DNA from: Aurantimonas endophytica
GTDB lineage: Bacteria > Pseudomonadota > Alphaproteobacteria > Rhizobiales > Rhizobiaceae
NCBI RefSeq assembly: GCF_014196845.1
Contig: NZ_JACIEM010000002.1
Coordinates: 62,001-126,000 of the forward strand
Direction of reading: 5' to 3'
DNA length: 64,000 nucleotides
In this document: piece by piece, positions 7,066-16,689 of the stretch
Layout: each line of letters starts with the position of its first letter
How positions within the stretch are numbered: the first letter of the stretch is position 1
The notes under the pieces: generated by a model
What the model saw: the letters and a program-made list of their open reading frames with translations, nothing else
Told to the model about the DNA's origin: nothing
Database searches by the model: none
Position numbers and translations under genes: made by a program

Positions 7066-8642
7066 ATCTGTTCTGATGTCGAATTTGCTGAGATCGCAAG
7101 TTCGATACGCCTTCGATCGATCATGTCTAAGGTAATATGGTACTCTCCAACATCGTATTTCCGAAACCATCGCACCTGATTGATATAATGCTTCAGTGAG
7201 TAAAAGACATTCTTTGGACTCCGCCTGTAACCCAGCGCATCCGTATCAAGCGTCTTCGCGCTTGTGGCCAAACCAGTATTCTCGTCATAAAAATCGAACG
7301 TCTTGAAGTTTCGTGCCCGGTCTTCGATCCGTTCGCCGAGTTCGCCGGTCGCGGCGAGATAGCGCTCCCAAGGCTCGCCCTGGGCCCGGATGCCCTTGCC
7401 CCAGACGATGCCGGGATTGGCGACGCGTTCCCAGTCGGCGTCGGGCGACAGCACGCGGGCGCGGCGCGCGAGCGCGGCAAGCTCGGCTGCCGATGCGTCG
7501 TCCCCCAACACACGGCCCCGCAGCAGCCGCGCGACCAGGCTGCGCGCGGCCACAACGCCCGAAGGCACCGTGGCCAGTCCGTACAGCGCCGCCAGCGTGC
7601 GCAGGCGGGCGCGCTCCTGGTAGGCCGCCTCGACATCGGCGCGGGTGGCCAGACCCTGCCGATGCGCGGCGTCCAGCGCTTCGGGGCGGGCCTCGACCGC
7701 CTGCACGGCCTCCACCAGGGCGCGCGCCAGGTCCGGCGCGTCGGCAAGCGAGGCGGCCAATCCGTCGACCCAGTCCCGAGCCGCCCCGAGAAGCGCATCG
7801 CGGCGCGCCGTTTCGGCCGCGGTGAGGCCGAGGAGTTGCTCCTTGACGACGAGATAGGCGAGCTGGGCGGCCTCGCTGCCGGTCTCCGCGACGGTCCGGA
7901 TCGCCGCCAGCAGCGCCCACAGGTCGTCGGCCGACGGGATGAAATCGGAGACGAAGTCGACGACGGCGTCGAGCCCGCCCGCCAGCACCGCCAGCGCGAT
8001 CGCGCGGTCGTAGGCGCGATCGATCGTCGGGCGCCATTCCGGCGCGTCGTCGACGAACGGCTCGGCGATGCAGCGGCAGTTGAACGCTTCGCCCGGATGG
8101 CCGTCCTCGGGCGGCTCGTCCCAATCGAACACCTGGTCGTCGTGTCTTGCGTGCAGCGGACGGACCCGACGATCGTCGCGGCTGCGCCAGATATACTGGC
8201 CGATGCCGAGCGCCTGCTGTCGCTCGGCATTGATGCGCCCGACGAAGCGGTGGACGAGCGCGTCCTCGAAGAGGCGCCGCGCCGCTGCCCGGTCCGGATC
8301 CGCCGGCGACGCGGGGCGCGCCAGCGCGTCGGCGCGATCCCACGTCGCGAGGGCGTCCCGCCGTGCCGCCGTCACCTTCGGAATGTCGCGCCGGCTGAGG
8401 CGCAGCGCGCCGAGCCGGTCGAGCAGCATCGCCTCGTTCGCCAGGGCCGCTTCCGCCAGGCGCGCCGCGAAACGTTCGCGCCGCGCGGCCCGGTCCGCCA
8501 CGTCGTCGGCGACCCGCCTGGTCTCGAGCCACGATTCCCTGACCAGCGCGAATTCAAGGCGGGTGAGGGCGGCGTCGGCCTTGAGAGTGGTCAGTTCCTG
8601 TCGCATCGCCCCGCCGTCGTCCCCTTCGTCGGGACGAAGCAT
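6993..8642 (-). CDS. MuF-domain polymorphic toxin with CdiA-like tRNase C terminus
   Basis: A 549-residue protein. Residues about 145-195 carry the phage Mu F-like (minor head protein) signature: IWRSRDDRRVRPLHARHDD, then FDWDEPP and the closing FNCRC. A long alanine-rich helical linker follows. The last ~135 residues (from GKGIRAQGEPWERYL through FKTFDFYDENTGLATSAKTL to EINRARAYAESLGVEFN) match the CdiA C-terminal tRNase-type domain of contact-dependent inhibition toxins. The toxin end is visibly richer in A and T than the rest, a sign of domain exchange. Start may be 8642 or the ATG at 8606. No other phage genes are nearby. MuF-toxin fusions are known from temperate phages. Confidence 0.8.
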   Translation of the reverse strand: MLRPDEGDDGGAMRQELTTLKADAALTRLEFALVRESWLETRRVADDVADRAARRERFAARLAEAALANEAMLLDRLGALRLSRRDIPKVTAARRDALATWDRADALARPASPADPDRAAARRLFEDALVHRFVGRINAERQQALGIGQYIWRSRDDRRVRPLHARHDDQVFDWDEPPEDGHPGEAFNCRCIAEPFVDDAPEWRPTIDRAYDRAIALAVLAGGLDAVVDFVSDFIPSADDLWALLAAIRTVAETGSEAAQLAYLVVKEQLLGLTAAETARRDALLGAARDWVDGLAASLADAPDLARALVEAVQAVEARPEALDAAHRQGLATRADVEAAYQERARLRTLAALYGLATVPSGVVAARSLVARLLRGRVLGDDASAAELAALARRARVLSPDADWERVANPGIVWGKGIRAQGEPWERYLAATGELGERIEDRARNFKTFDFYDENTGLATSAKTLDTDALGYRRSPKNVFYSLKHYINQVRWFRKYDVGEYHITLDMIDRRRIELAISANSTSEQIAEINRARAYAESLGVEFNVRIIK

Positions 8643-8780
8643 GCGGGCGCCTCAGCGACCGGGGATAACTAATCGGCGGTCAGCGCCATTCGCCGGCTGA
8701 CGGCGTGCTGCAAGGGCTTGGGACCTGGCGTGGAGATTGCAGGGAGTGAGGCGCCGTCGTGGAGCCTTTTCCACGCGGAA

Positions 8781-8817
8781 GGGGCAGGCGGCGCCGCGTC
8801 CGGCAGCCGCCCGCCCC
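8781..8817 (-). terminator. GC-rich hairpin downstream of the carnitine-binding protein gene
   Basis: Arms of 12 bases (11 pair) around a 13-base loop, just past the stop of the leftward gene ending at 8831. It lacks a T tract, so it may slow or stabilise the transcript end rather than act as a classic intrinsic terminator. Confidence 0.45.
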
Positions 8818-8830
8818 ACGCGGTAGCGTG

Positions 8831-9769
8831 TCAGAGGTCGAGGCTGGACTTCACCGCGGGAAGGCCTGGCTCGCCGGAGAAATCGGTCACGCCCTCCAGC
8901 CAGGCGTCGAGAAGTCCCGGGTTGGCCTTCAGTGCCTCTTCGGCGGCCGCGTCGGCCGACATGCCCTCATTGAGGATCTGCGCCATCATGCCGTTTTCCA
9001 GCTCCACCGAGAACGTCATGTTGTCGAGGAGCTTCGCGAGGTTCGGGCATTCCTCGGCAAAGCCGGGCCGCGCCACGGTGCGGACCTCGGCCGAACCCAT
9101 GTCCGGCCCGAAATACGCGTCGCCGCCGGTGAGATAGGTGAGCTCGTATTCGGTGTTCATCGGATGCGGCTCCCAGGCCGGGAACACGACCCAGTCCTCG
9201 TTCCCCTCGGCCCGCTCGACCTGGGTCAGCATGCCCTGCTCGCTGGATTCCACCAGCTGCCAGTCGCCGAGGCCGAAGGCGTCGTCCTCGATCATCCGCA
9301 GCATGTTCTGGTTTACCGAGGCGCCCGCCTCGATGCCGTAGATCCGCGAACCGAACTTCTCGGCATTTGGCGCGAGATCGTCGAAGGAGGTGACTCCTGC
9401 TTCGGCGACATAGGCGGGCACGGCGAGCGTGAAGCGGTTTCCGGAAAGGTTGACCTTCAGCACTTCCAGCTCGCCGCTCTCCACCATCGGGTCGACGATC
9501 GCGGTCTGGGCCGGCATCCAGTTGCCGAGGAAGATGTCGAGCTGATCTGTGGCGAGGCCGCGAAAGGTGATCGGAACCGAGAGGGTGGAGATTTCCGGCT
9601 CGTAGCCAAGCGGCTCCAGAACTGCCTTCAGCAGCGCGTTGGTCGAGGAGATGTCCGTCCAGCCCGGATCCGAATAGCGCACGGTCTGGCAACTGTCGGG
9701 CTCTTGCGCAGCGGCGGTTCCGAGCATCAGGAGGGATGCTGCGGCCGTGGTGGTCAGAAGCTTGATCAT
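8831..9769 (-). CDS. caiX: ProX/ChoX-type substrate-binding protein, probably carnitine or betaine
   Basis: A 312-residue periplasmic binding protein with a signal peptide (LLTTTAAASLLMLGTAAAQ). The mature part begins TVRYSDPGWTDISSTNALL and carries FLGNWMPA and FPAWEPHPMN, aromatic-rich segments typical of choline/betaine/carnitine binders that form a cation box. It is the last gene of the carnitine operon; no permease or ATPase lies beside it. Pseudomonas aeruginosa has the same arrangement, where CaiX shares a transporter core encoded elsewhere. Good ribosome site AAAAGGAACC before ATG 9769. The ligand assignment is from context. Confidence 0.82.
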   Translation of the reverse strand: MIKLLTTTAAASLLMLGTAAAQEPDSCQTVRYSDPGWTDISSTNALLKAVLEPLGYEPEISTLSVPITFRGLATDQLDIFLGNWMPAQTAIVDPMVESGELEVLKVNLSGNRFTLAVPAYVAEAGVTSFDDLAPNAEKFGSRIYGIEAGASVNQNMLRMIEDDAFGLGDWQLVESSEQGMLTQVERAEGNEDWVVFPAWEPHPMNTEYELTYLTGGDAYFGPDMGSAEVRTVARPGFAEECPNLAKLLDNMTFSVELENGMMAQILNEGMSADAAAEEALKANPGLLDAWLEGVTDFSGEPGLPAVKSSLDL

Positions 9770-9820
9770 GGCAGAGGTTCCTTTTCGGTGGGGTGGTGGA
9801 CGGTGATGGGCATGCTGGCG

Positions 9821-11404
9821 TCAGTGTCTTCGATCGGTCTCCTGCTCGTGTACCGGCGAACGATCGCTCCGCCGCTTCGCCGGGCTGATCGCCCGGCCGG
9901 CTCCCTCCGGCATCGTCGTCGACGGCTGCCGCTCGACGAGGCCGGCAAGGCGCGAGAGGATCGCCTCAGGGGCGGCCGCCGCTCGACCGCTGGCCCGGTC
10001 GACATGCAGCAGCATCTGCTCGGCGGTGGCGATCGGTTCGTCGACTCCCGCGCGGGTCAGCACATGGAAAAGATGCAGGCGCTTGTCGTCGAAGGACAGG
10101 ATCTGCGTGCGGCAGGTGAGGTCTTCGCCAAGCCGCGCCTCGCCGAGATGGCGCAGATGCGTCTCGACCGTGTAGTAGCTGGCCCCCGCCTCGACATAGG
10201 CGGCGTCGACGCCGATGCGGCGGAGCAGGACGTCCGTCGTGTCGCCGAAGACCTGCAGATAGCGATGCTCGGTCATGTGGCCGTTATAGTCCACCCAGCT
10301 CGGCGCCACCCGGGCCGACAGGCGAGCGGGGACCGGGTCGTCCCCGTCGGGGCTCGCGGCCTGCGCCTTGCGCCACAGATCGCCCTCGAAGCCGGCGAGC
10401 AGCTTGCCGGCCCCCCAGCCGCGGCCGTCGTCGGCGCCTTTCAGTGCTTGCAGGATCCCGACGATGTTCTCGTCGCGGATCTGCTCGAGCCGGCGAAGCG
10501 ACAGGCCGGCATTCTGCGCATCCGATTGCGCGGCGATCTTCTCGACCAGGGCTTCGTCGAGGTCGACGACGTCGGTGAGCTTCGTCCAGGGCCATTTCAG
10601 CGCCGGGCCAAACTGCCCGAGGAAGTGCCGCATGCCGGCTTCCCCGCCGGCGATGCGATAGGTCTGGAACAGGCCCATCTGCGCCCAGCGCAGGCCGAAG
10701 GAGTAGCGGATGACGTCGTCCAGGGTTTCGACATCGCAGATGTCGTCCCGGATCAGCCACAGCGCCTCGCGCCAGAGCGCCTCGAGCAGCCGGTCGCCGA
10801 CGAAGGCATCGATCTCCTTGGCGATCGGCACGCCCTTCATGCCGGTCGGCGCGAGGAGGCCGACCGCGTCCGCCACCGTTTGCGGATCGGTCCGGGCGCC
10901 GGGAACGATCTCGACCAGCGGCAGGAGATAGACCGGGTTGTAGGGATGGGCGACGAAGAAGCGTTCGGGACGGGAAAGGCCGGCCTGGAGATCGCTCGGC
11001 AGGAGACCGGAGGTCGACGAGCCGATCAGCGCATGCGCCGGGCAGGCGGCGTCGATCGCCGCGAGGACGCCGCGCTTGAGGTCGAGCCGCTCCGGCACGC
11101 TCTCCTGGATCCAGTCGGCGCCTTCGACGGCCGCCTCGATCGTCGCATGGAAGGTCAGGGTGCCGGGGGCGGGAAGCGGCGCCTGGGTGAGCCGGGCATA
11201 GGCGGTCCGCGCGTTGGCGAGGACTTCGCGGACGATTCGCTCGGCTTCAGGATGCGGGTCGTGGACCGCGACGTCGATGCCGGCGAGGAGGAAGCGGGCG
11301 ACCCAGCCGCCGCCGATGACGCCGCCGCCGACACAGGCAACGCGGCGGAGTTCGGGCCGCGCGGAGACGGCCGCTTCGCGAGGCTCCGGCATACGGCTCA
11401 CCAT
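9821..11404 (-). CDS. cdhAB: L-carnitine dehydrogenase fused to betainyl-CoA thioesterase
   Basis: A 527-residue two-domain enzyme. The first ~320 residues are a 3-hydroxyacyl-CoA-dehydrogenase fold with NAD motif [11 protein letters not shown], and the segment [13 protein letters not shown]; this part oxidises L-carnitine to 3-dehydrocarnitine. From about residue 345 follows a 4-hydroxybenzoyl-CoA-thioesterase fold ([20 protein letters not shown]) that would hydrolyse betainyl-CoA to betaine. The fusion is known from rhizobia. The start at 11404 overlaps the stop of the upstream cleavage enzyme; ATG 11392 is an alternative. A proline/arginine-rich tail of about 30 residues ends the protein. 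Confidence 0.9.
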   Translation of the reverse strand: MVSRMPEPREAAVSARPELRRVACVGGGVIGGGWVARFLLAGIDVAVHDPHPEAERIVREVLANARTAYARLTQAPLPAPGTLTFHATIEAAVEGADWIQESVPERLDLKRGVLAAIDAACPAHALIGSSTSGLLPSDLQAGLSRPERFFVAHPYNPVYLLPLVEIVPGARTDPQTVADAVGLLAPTGMKGVPIAKEIDAFVGDRLLEALWREALWLIRDDICDVETLDDVIRYSFGLRWAQMGLFQTYRIAGGEAGMRHFLGQFGPALKWPWTKLTDVVDLDEALVEKIAAQSDAQNAGLSLRRLEQIRDENIVGILQALKGADDGRGWGAGKLLAGFEGDLWRKAQAASPDGDDPVPARLSARVAPSWVDYNGHMTEHRYLQVFGDTTDVLLRRIGVDAAYVEAGASYYTVETHLRHLGEARLGEDLTCRTQILSFDDKRLHLFHVLTRAGVDEPIATAEQMLLHVDRASGRAAAAPEAILSRLAGLVERQPSTTMPEGAGRAISPAKRRSDRSPVHEQETDRRH

Positions 11405-12303
11405 CGACGCTCCAGCTTCAGCCTCTCCCGCACCTCGGCGGGCGACAGGATGCGGCTGCCCATGGCTTCGGCAACTTTGACCGCCCGTTCCACCAGCGCG
11501 CCGTTGGTGGCAAGCACGCCCTTGTCGAGCCAGATATTGTCCTCCAGCCCGACGCGGATGTTGCCGCCGGTGAGGATCGCCATCGCCGCATAGGGCAGCT
11601 GGTTGCGGCCGATGGAGAAGGCCGAGAAGGTCCAGTCGGGCGGCAGGTTCGCGACCATCGCCATCAGGGTCTGGATGTCGTCGGGCGCGCCCCAGGGAAT
11701 GCCCATGCAGAGCTGCAGCATCACCGGATCGTCGATCAGCCCCTGCGATTTCAGCCACTTCGCAAGGACCAGGTGGCCGCTGTCGAACACCTCGATCTCC
11801 GGCCGGACGCCGAGTTCGCGGATGCGCACGGCCATCGCCTTCAGCATGGCCGGCGTGTTGGTCATGACGTAGTCGCCCTCGCCGAAATTCATCGAACCGC
11901 AATCGAGCGTGCAGATTTCCGGTCGCAGTTCGGCGATATGCACGAGCCGCTCCTCGGCGCCGACCATGTCCGTTCCTTCGACCGACAGGGGCAACGGCTG
12001 TTCCGCCGATCCCAGCACGAGATCGCCGCCCATGCCGGCGGTGAGGTTCAGCACCACGTCGACGCCGGAGGCAGCGACGCGCTCCACCACGTCGCGGTAG
12101 AGCGCGGGATCGCGGGACGGCTTGCCGGTTTCCGGATTGCGGACGTGGATATGGGCCACCGCCGCGCCGGCCCGGGCGGCCTCGACGGCGCTCGCGGCGA
12201 TCTCGGCGGGCGTGACCGGCACCTTGTCGGAGCGTCCCGTCGTGTTTCCGGCGCCCGTGACGGCACAGGTGATGAAGACTTCGCGGTTGGGCTGGAGCGG
12301 CAT
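11398..12303 (-). CDS. cdhC: BKACE (DUF849) family 3-dehydrocarnitine cleavage enzyme
   Basis: A 301-residue TIM-barrel protein of the beta-keto acid cleavage family: [20 protein letters not shown] at the start, [15 protein letters not shown] (metal-binding His-X-His), and [20 protein letters not shown] at the end. BKACE enzymes condense a beta-keto acid with acetyl-CoA; here the logical reaction is 3-dehydrocarnitine plus acetyl-CoA to betainyl-CoA plus acetoacetate. It is the first gene of the leftward operon and precedes the dehydrogenase-thioesterase fusion, which supplies its substrate and uses its product. Start at ATG 12303, the family-typical start. Confidence 0.9.
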   Translation of the reverse strand: MPLQPNREVFITCAVTGAGNTTGRSDKVPVTPAEIAASAVEAARAGAAVAHIHVRNPETGKPSRDPALYRDVVERVAASGVDVVLNLTAGMGGDLVLGSAEQPLPLSVEGTDMVGAEERLVHIAELRPEICTLDCGSMNFGEGDYVMTNTPAMLKAMAVRIRELGVRPEIEVFDSGHLVLAKWLKSQGLIDDPVMLQLCMGIPWGAPDDIQTLMAMVANLPPDWTFSAFSIGRNQLPYAAMAILTGGNIRVGLEDNIWLDKGVLATNGALVERAVKVAEAMGSRILSPAEVRERLKLERRW

Positions 12304-12365
12304 CGTCTGACCTCGTCGTCTGCTCAGCGAAGATTGACGCAACCGGCCCGGCTCTGCTTGGCTAA

Positions 12366-13361
12366 GTGCGAAACCAATTTGATCGAGTGCGAAGCCCCTT
12401 GTTCCAGCCGACCGACGATGTCCTCGACGTGACGCTGCTGGTCCTGCCGGACGCGTCGCTGATGTCGCTCGCCGCGACGCTCGATCCGTTGCGGGCGGCC
12501 AACCGCATTTCGGGTCGGCTTTGTTATCGGCACAAAGTGGTGTCGCTGGACGGACGTGATCCGACGACGAGCTGCGGCCTGACGATAAGGGTGGACGGCA
12601 GGCTCGAGCCGACGATGCGCTGCGACCTTTTCGTGGTGGTTGCGGCGTTCAACGTGTTCGAGCACGCCACGCCCGCCCTGATGCAGGCCGTCAACCTCGC
12701 CACGCGGCACGCCGCCTTCGTCGGCGGCATCGAGGCAGGCCCGTGGATCCTGGCTCTTGCCGGGCTCCTCGACGGCCGCGCGGCGACGACGCACTGGGAG
12801 GATCTGGAGGCGTATGCCGTGCGGTTCCCGGCCGTCCACACCAAGGCCGACCGCTGGGTCTTCGACGGGCGGTTCGTCACCACCGGAGGGGCGGCGCCGG
12901 CGCTCGACTTTCTCCTGTCGCTGATCCAGGCGCGGCAGGGCCGCAAGCTGTCGCTGGCTGTGGCCAGCCTCTATGTCTACGACGGCATGCGGACCGGTTC
13001 GCAGCGCCAGCACGCGGTCTCGCTGGGACGCCTGGCCTGGCAGGAGCCGCGGCTCGCCGCCGCCATCAAGATGATGGAAGCGCACATCGAGGCGCCCCTG
13101 ACCATCGCAACGATCGCCCGGCGCATCGGCACCTCGCGGCGCACGCTCGAAACCCTGTTCGGCAAGCGGGCCGGAGCTTCGCCCGCCGGTTTCTACATGT
13201 CGCTGCGGCTCGACGCCGCCCGGCGGCTCATCGTCGATTCCGACCTGTCGGTGGCCGACGCCGCGGTCCGGTCGGGCTTCTCCTCCAGCGCCGCCCTCTC
13301 GCGCTCCTTCAAGCGCCGCTTCGGCCACAGCCCGCGGGCCGCCCGGCGGGCGTCGCTGTGA
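12366..13361 (+). CDS. cdhR: GATase1-like AraC-family regulator, CdhR-like
   Basis: A 331-residue regulator: an N-terminal DJ-1/PfpI-like domain (about residues 20-200) and a C-terminal AraC helix-turn-helix pair ([20 protein letters not shown] and [20 protein letters not shown]). It is divergent from the carnitine operon across about 60 bases, the same position as CdhR, the carnitine-responsive activator of P. aeruginosa. The start is GTG 12366, with another in-frame GTG at 12387; both lie in a repeated GTGCGAA. Likely activates the operon when carnitine is present. Confidence 0.85.
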   Translation: MRNQFDRVRSPLFQPTDDVLDVTLLVLPDASLMSLAATLDPLRAANRISGRLCYRHKVVSLDGRDPTTSCGLTIRVDGRLEPTMRCDLFVVVAAFNVFEHATPALMQAVNLATRHAAFVGGIEAGPWILALAGLLDGRAATTHWEDLEAYAVRFPAVHTKADRWVFDGRFVTTGGAAPALDFLLSLIQARQGRKLSLAVASLYVYDGMRTGSQRQHAVSLGRLAWQEPRLAAAIKMMEAHIEAPLTIATIARRIGTSRRTLETLFGKRAGASPAGFYMSLRLDAARRLIVDSDLSVADAAVRSGFSSSAALSRSFKRRFGHSPRAARRASL

Positions 13362-13414
13362 TGGCGGTGGCGGCGTTCGTCGTGGCAGACGGTCCGCTTC
13401 CGACCATCCGCAAG

Positions 13415-13438
13415 GCGAGGGCGCCATTCGGCCCTCGC
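13415..13438 (+). terminator. Hairpin after cdhR
   Basis: A perfect 8-bp stem GCGAGGGC/GCCCTCGC with an 8-base loop, 54 bases past the cdhR stop, in the gap between convergent genes. No T run follows, so strength is uncertain. Confidence 0.5.
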
Positions 13439-13556
13439 AGCATCTCGGCGTCATGAGCGGCAGCCACGGTGCTTTGAAGCAGCCGTGTGCTGGCCCAGGT
13501 TGCAGGCACGCAGATGAAGCGGGCGTGACCTCTGGGCGGTTGCCGCGAGGACCTGG

Positions 13557-15512
13557 TCAGACGAGGTCGAGCAGATATCCGCTGGGCGGCGACAGGCGCA
13601 TCAGTTCGAACATGCCGTTGACGCCGGCGATCAGGACGACCGTGTAAATCGTCGCAGGGATCAAGCGCATGCCGGCAAACCTTGTCAGCACCAGGAGCAG
13701 GAAGGCGAGGGTCGCGAGGTTGAGGCCGAACAATGCGATGCCGACGCCGTAGAGGAGGAGGAGACCCGCGATCGGATACTCTTCCCGCGCGTCCACGCGG
13801 AAGGCACCGGGCTGGTTCAGGTAGGCGCGTACTTCCTGAACCAGCACGAGGATCGCCAGAGCGAGGCCAGGCACGATCGCCAGCATCGGCAGCAACCGCG
13901 CGTTGGGGCGGAACCCGCTCGTCTCGAAGGCCGCATAAGCCATGACGGCGACGGCCAGCACGGCGAGGATGAGGCGCGAGGAGGACGTGCCGCGGCGCGC
14001 TTCGTCTACACCGTCGCTCGAGGGGGCGGCCTTCACCGAACCAGCCTCTGCCCGTCTCGTCCGCAAGGCCGTCACCAGCCTCCAGACGAGCGGCACGACG
14101 ATGAAGCTCGCAATCAGAAGAACCCCCGGCCGCCCGAGCCAGCTCCAGCCATGGATCTGGTTGGTCAGCCAGAAATACTGCTCCATCGGACCTGCCAGCA
14201 CGAAGCCGACGAGCACGGGCGCGCGGGGCCAATCGGCCTGCTTCATGTACCAGCCGACGATACCGAGCGCGAGAAGCACGGCGATGTCGCCGAGCGTCTG
14301 GGTGGATTGGTAGGCCCCTGCGACCATGACGAGCAGCAGCGGCGCCGCGATCAGCGCGAAGCGGATATTGGTCAGTCGCGCCATCAGCGGTGTCACGGCA
14401 AAGCAGATCGCGGCACCGACGACCGAGGCCAGCGCGACGCTCCAGACGATCAGGTAGAGCAGCTCCGGCTGCTCGCTGACCATCCTCGGCCCCGGATAGA
14501 AGCCGAAGGAGAACAGCGCGCCGAGAAAGATCGCGGCCGCCGGGCCGCCCGGCACGCTGAACAGCAGCGTCGGCACGAGGTCGGAGATGATGGTGGCGTT
14601 GTTCGCGCCTTCGGCCGCCGCGATGCCGCGGGGCTCGCCCTTGCCGAAGCGGGACTTGTCCTTGGACGAGCGCATTGCGTCGCCATAGGCCACCCAGGTC
14701 GAGGCGTTGGCGCCCACGGCCGGCACGAAGCCGCCGAACGTGCCGATGATGGCGCCGCGCAGGGCGAGCCATTTGTGCTTCCAGAATGCCTCGAGCCCGG
14801 GGCGCCAGCTGCTGACGACCTGGCCCTTGGTCGAGATTCCGCCGCCGCCGGCCAGCATGCCGATGACCTCGGCAATGGCGAAGAGGCCGAGCGCCACGAT
14901 GGTCAGCGAGAGCCCGTCGAGAAGATAAGCCTGGCCGAAGGTGAAGCGGTAGTTGGCCGCGGCCGGCGCCGGCCCGATCGAGCCCAGCAGCAGGCCCAGG
15001 CAGCCGGCGAGAACGCCGACCGCGAGGTTCTTGCCGACCATGCTGGAGGCGAAATAGAGGCCGACCAGCGCGAACATCAAAAGCTCGGGCGTGCCCAGCG
15101 CCAGGACGATCGGGCCGGCGATAGGAATGGCGAGTGCCAGCGTGACGGCACCCACGATGCCACCCAGCATCGAGGAAAGAAAGCCGAGGCCCAGCGCCGT
15201 CGATGCCTCGCCACGCTTGGCCATGGCGTGGCCTTCGATGGCGGTCGGCGCGGAAGCCGGCGAGCCCGGCGCGCCGAGCAGGACCGAGGTGATGGTATCG
15301 GATGTGTAGACCGTGGCGATGGCGCCGAGGAGCAGGGCGAGGCCACCGTAACTGTCGAAGAGGAAGATGAAGGGCAGCATGATCGAGACGGCCGCCACGC
15401 CGCCGAGGCCAGGTAGCATGCCGAAGATCATGCCGGCCACCATGCCGGCGAAAAGGGCCAGCAGGCGCATGGGCTCAAAAAGTTCGCCCAGGGCGGCCAG
15501 AGCATGTTCCAT
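13557..15512 (-). CDS. tctA: Tripartite tricarboxylate transporter, TctA-TctB fusion
   Basis: A 651-residue membrane protein. Residues 1 to about 495 are a complete TctA (large subunit, about 12 segments; FGMLPGLGGVAAVSIMLPF near the start and the second repeat FVPAVGANASTWVAYG). After a polar linker at about 495-515 come four hydrophobic segments with the layout of the small subunit TctB/DUF1468. Normally TctA and TctB are separate genes, and none is found separately here. It would import a carboxylate captured by the binding protein encoded just upstream. ATG 15512 follows GGAGGAA; a TTG one codon earlier is less likely. Confidence 0.87.
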   Translation of the reverse strand: MEHALAALGELFEPMRLLALFAGMVAGMIFGMLPGLGGVAAVSIMLPFIFLFDSYGGLALLLGAIATVYTSDTITSVLLGAPGSPASAPTAIEGHAMAKRGEASTALGLGFLSSMLGGIVGAVTLALAIPIAGPIVLALGTPELLMFALVGLYFASSMVGKNLAVGVLAGCLGLLLGSIGPAPAAANYRFTFGQAYLLDGLSLTIVALGLFAIAEVIGMLAGGGGISTKGQVVSSWRPGLEAFWKHKWLALRGAIIGTFGGFVPAVGANASTWVAYGDAMRSSKDKSRFGKGEPRGIAAAEGANNATIISDLVPTLLFSVPGGPAAAIFLGALFSFGFYPGPRMVSEQPELLYLIVWSVALASVVGAAICFAVTPLMARLTNIRFALIAAPLLLVMVAGAYQSTQTLGDIAVLLALGIVGWYMKQADWPRAPVLVGFVLAGPMEQYFWLTNQIHGWSWLGRPGVLLIASFIVVPLVWRLVTALRTRRAEAGSVKAAPSSDGVDEARRGTSSSRLILAVLAVAVMAYAAFETSGFRPNARLLPMLAIVPGLALAILVLVQEVRAYLNQPGAFRVDAREEYPIAGLLLLYGVGIALFGLNLATLAFLLLVLTRFAGMRLIPATIYTVVLIAGVNGMFELMRLSPPSGYLLDLV

Positions 15513-15583
15513 CAAGTTCCTCCCGCAGAGAAAAGGCGGCGGTGCGCAGGCACCACCGCCGTCGGCATCGATCTAGCGAGGCG

Positions 15584-16663
15584 CTAGAACTGGACGTCGT
15601 ACTTGTCGGCAAGCAGCTTGATCAGATACTCGCGCACTTCTTCCGAAGGCTGCAGCGCAGCGCGCAGCGGCCCCTCCGCATTGGCCGGCGACGTCATGTC
15701 GTAGCCGCCGACGACCTCCTCCGCCTCCTTCTGGAACTCCGGATCGGCGTTGATCTTCTCCACCGCGTCGGCATAGAGCGCGACGATCTCCTCCGGTGTC
15801 TCGGGGTGCAGATAGGCCGTCAGGCCGAAGGCCAGCGTCAGTGCCGCCATGGCATTGTAGGCGTCCCACTCGACGCCGCTCGGCGCCGCCCCGTGAAGAT
15901 CGCTGTAGGCTTCGTACACGGACGGCAGGTCCGGCACGGCAGGATCGCGCGCCGTCATGTTGCCGTCGGCGTCCATGTAGCCACCCGACATCAACGCGAC
16001 GGCATTGCCGGCTGCGACGGAATCGGCGACCTGGGTCATGTAGACGGGCGTGAACTGGAAATCGACGTTGGTCTCGCCGCGCTCGAAGGAGAGTCGGATC
16101 GGGCCGCGACCGGTGAAGCCGAGGGCTGAATTCACGTCGACGTCGAAGAGTTCGAACGACAGGAGCGTCGGCAGGTCGCTGGCCGCCGCACCGATGCCGC
16201 CGTAGATCAGACCTTCCGCGTTGGCGAAGTCCTCCGTCGTCTTGATGCCGGTCCCCGACGAGACGTAGGTGACGCTGCCAAAGGGAAGCCCGTAGGCGAC
16301 GCGGTAGGATGCGAGGTCGTACTCGACTTCCGGCTGGCCCAGGACATAGGGGTTGGCGGTCGAGGACGTGGTGAAGAGCAGCCGCAGCCCGTCCGGCTCG
16401 GCATTGGCCTCGAACCAGTTGGCGCCGAGGATGGAACCGCCACCTTCACGATTCACGACTTCCACGTCCGGATTGCCGGCGAGGTGACGCTCAAGGTACT
16501 TCTCCAGGAAGCGCGCGGCGACGTCCGTCGCACCGCCAGGCGCGAAAGGCACGATGACCTCGATCCGTTCGCCGGCGAAATCGGCCTGGGCAGGGTTCGC
16601 GAACAGGGCTGCCGTGAGGGCTGCCATGGCGGTGGATGCTGCAAGTTTCATACGTCGAGTCAT
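15584..16663 (-). CDS. tctC: TctC/Bug-family periplasmic substrate-binding protein
   Basis: A 359-residue protein with a signal peptide (AASTAMAALTAALFANPAQA) and the Bug-family opening RIEVIVPFAPGGATDVAARF, then VVNREGGGSILGANWF. The family binds carboxylates and delivers them to TctAB. Good ribosome site (GGAGGAGA) before ATG 16663. It lies between the FAH-family enzyme gene (26-base gap) and the TctA-TctB fusion, so the three form one leftward operon. The ligand is unknown; a dicarboxylate or keto acid is implied by the enzyme next door. Confidence 0.88.
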   Translation of the reverse strand: MTRRMKLAASTAMAALTAALFANPAQADFAGERIEVIVPFAPGGATDVAARFLEKYLERHLAGNPDVEVVNREGGGSILGANWFEANAEPDGLRLLFTTSSTANPYVLGQPEVEYDLASYRVAYGLPFGSVTYVSSGTGIKTTEDFANAEGLIYGGIGAAASDLPTLLSFELFDVDVNSALGFTGRGPIRLSFERGETNVDFQFTPVYMTQVADSVAAGNAVALMSGGYMDADGNMTARDPAVPDLPSVYEAYSDLHGAAPSGVEWDAYNAMAALTLAFGLTAYLHPETPEEIVALYADAVEKINADPEFQKEAEEVVGGYDMTSPANAEGPLRAALQPSEEVREYLIKLLADKYDVQF

Positions 16664-16689
16664 AGGGTCTCCTCCTCTTTGAAGCTTTT

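Noticed and set aside
5226-8642. A prophage containing the MuF gene
   Set aside because: No portal, terminase, capsid, tail, integrase or lysis gene is seen on either side; neighbours are ordinary chromosomal genes.
8759-11593. A ~940-codon rightward open frame across the carnitine operon
   Set aside because: It is rich in Arg, Gly and Asp in the manner of antisense translation, lacks a ribosome site, and crosses two well-supported leftward genes.
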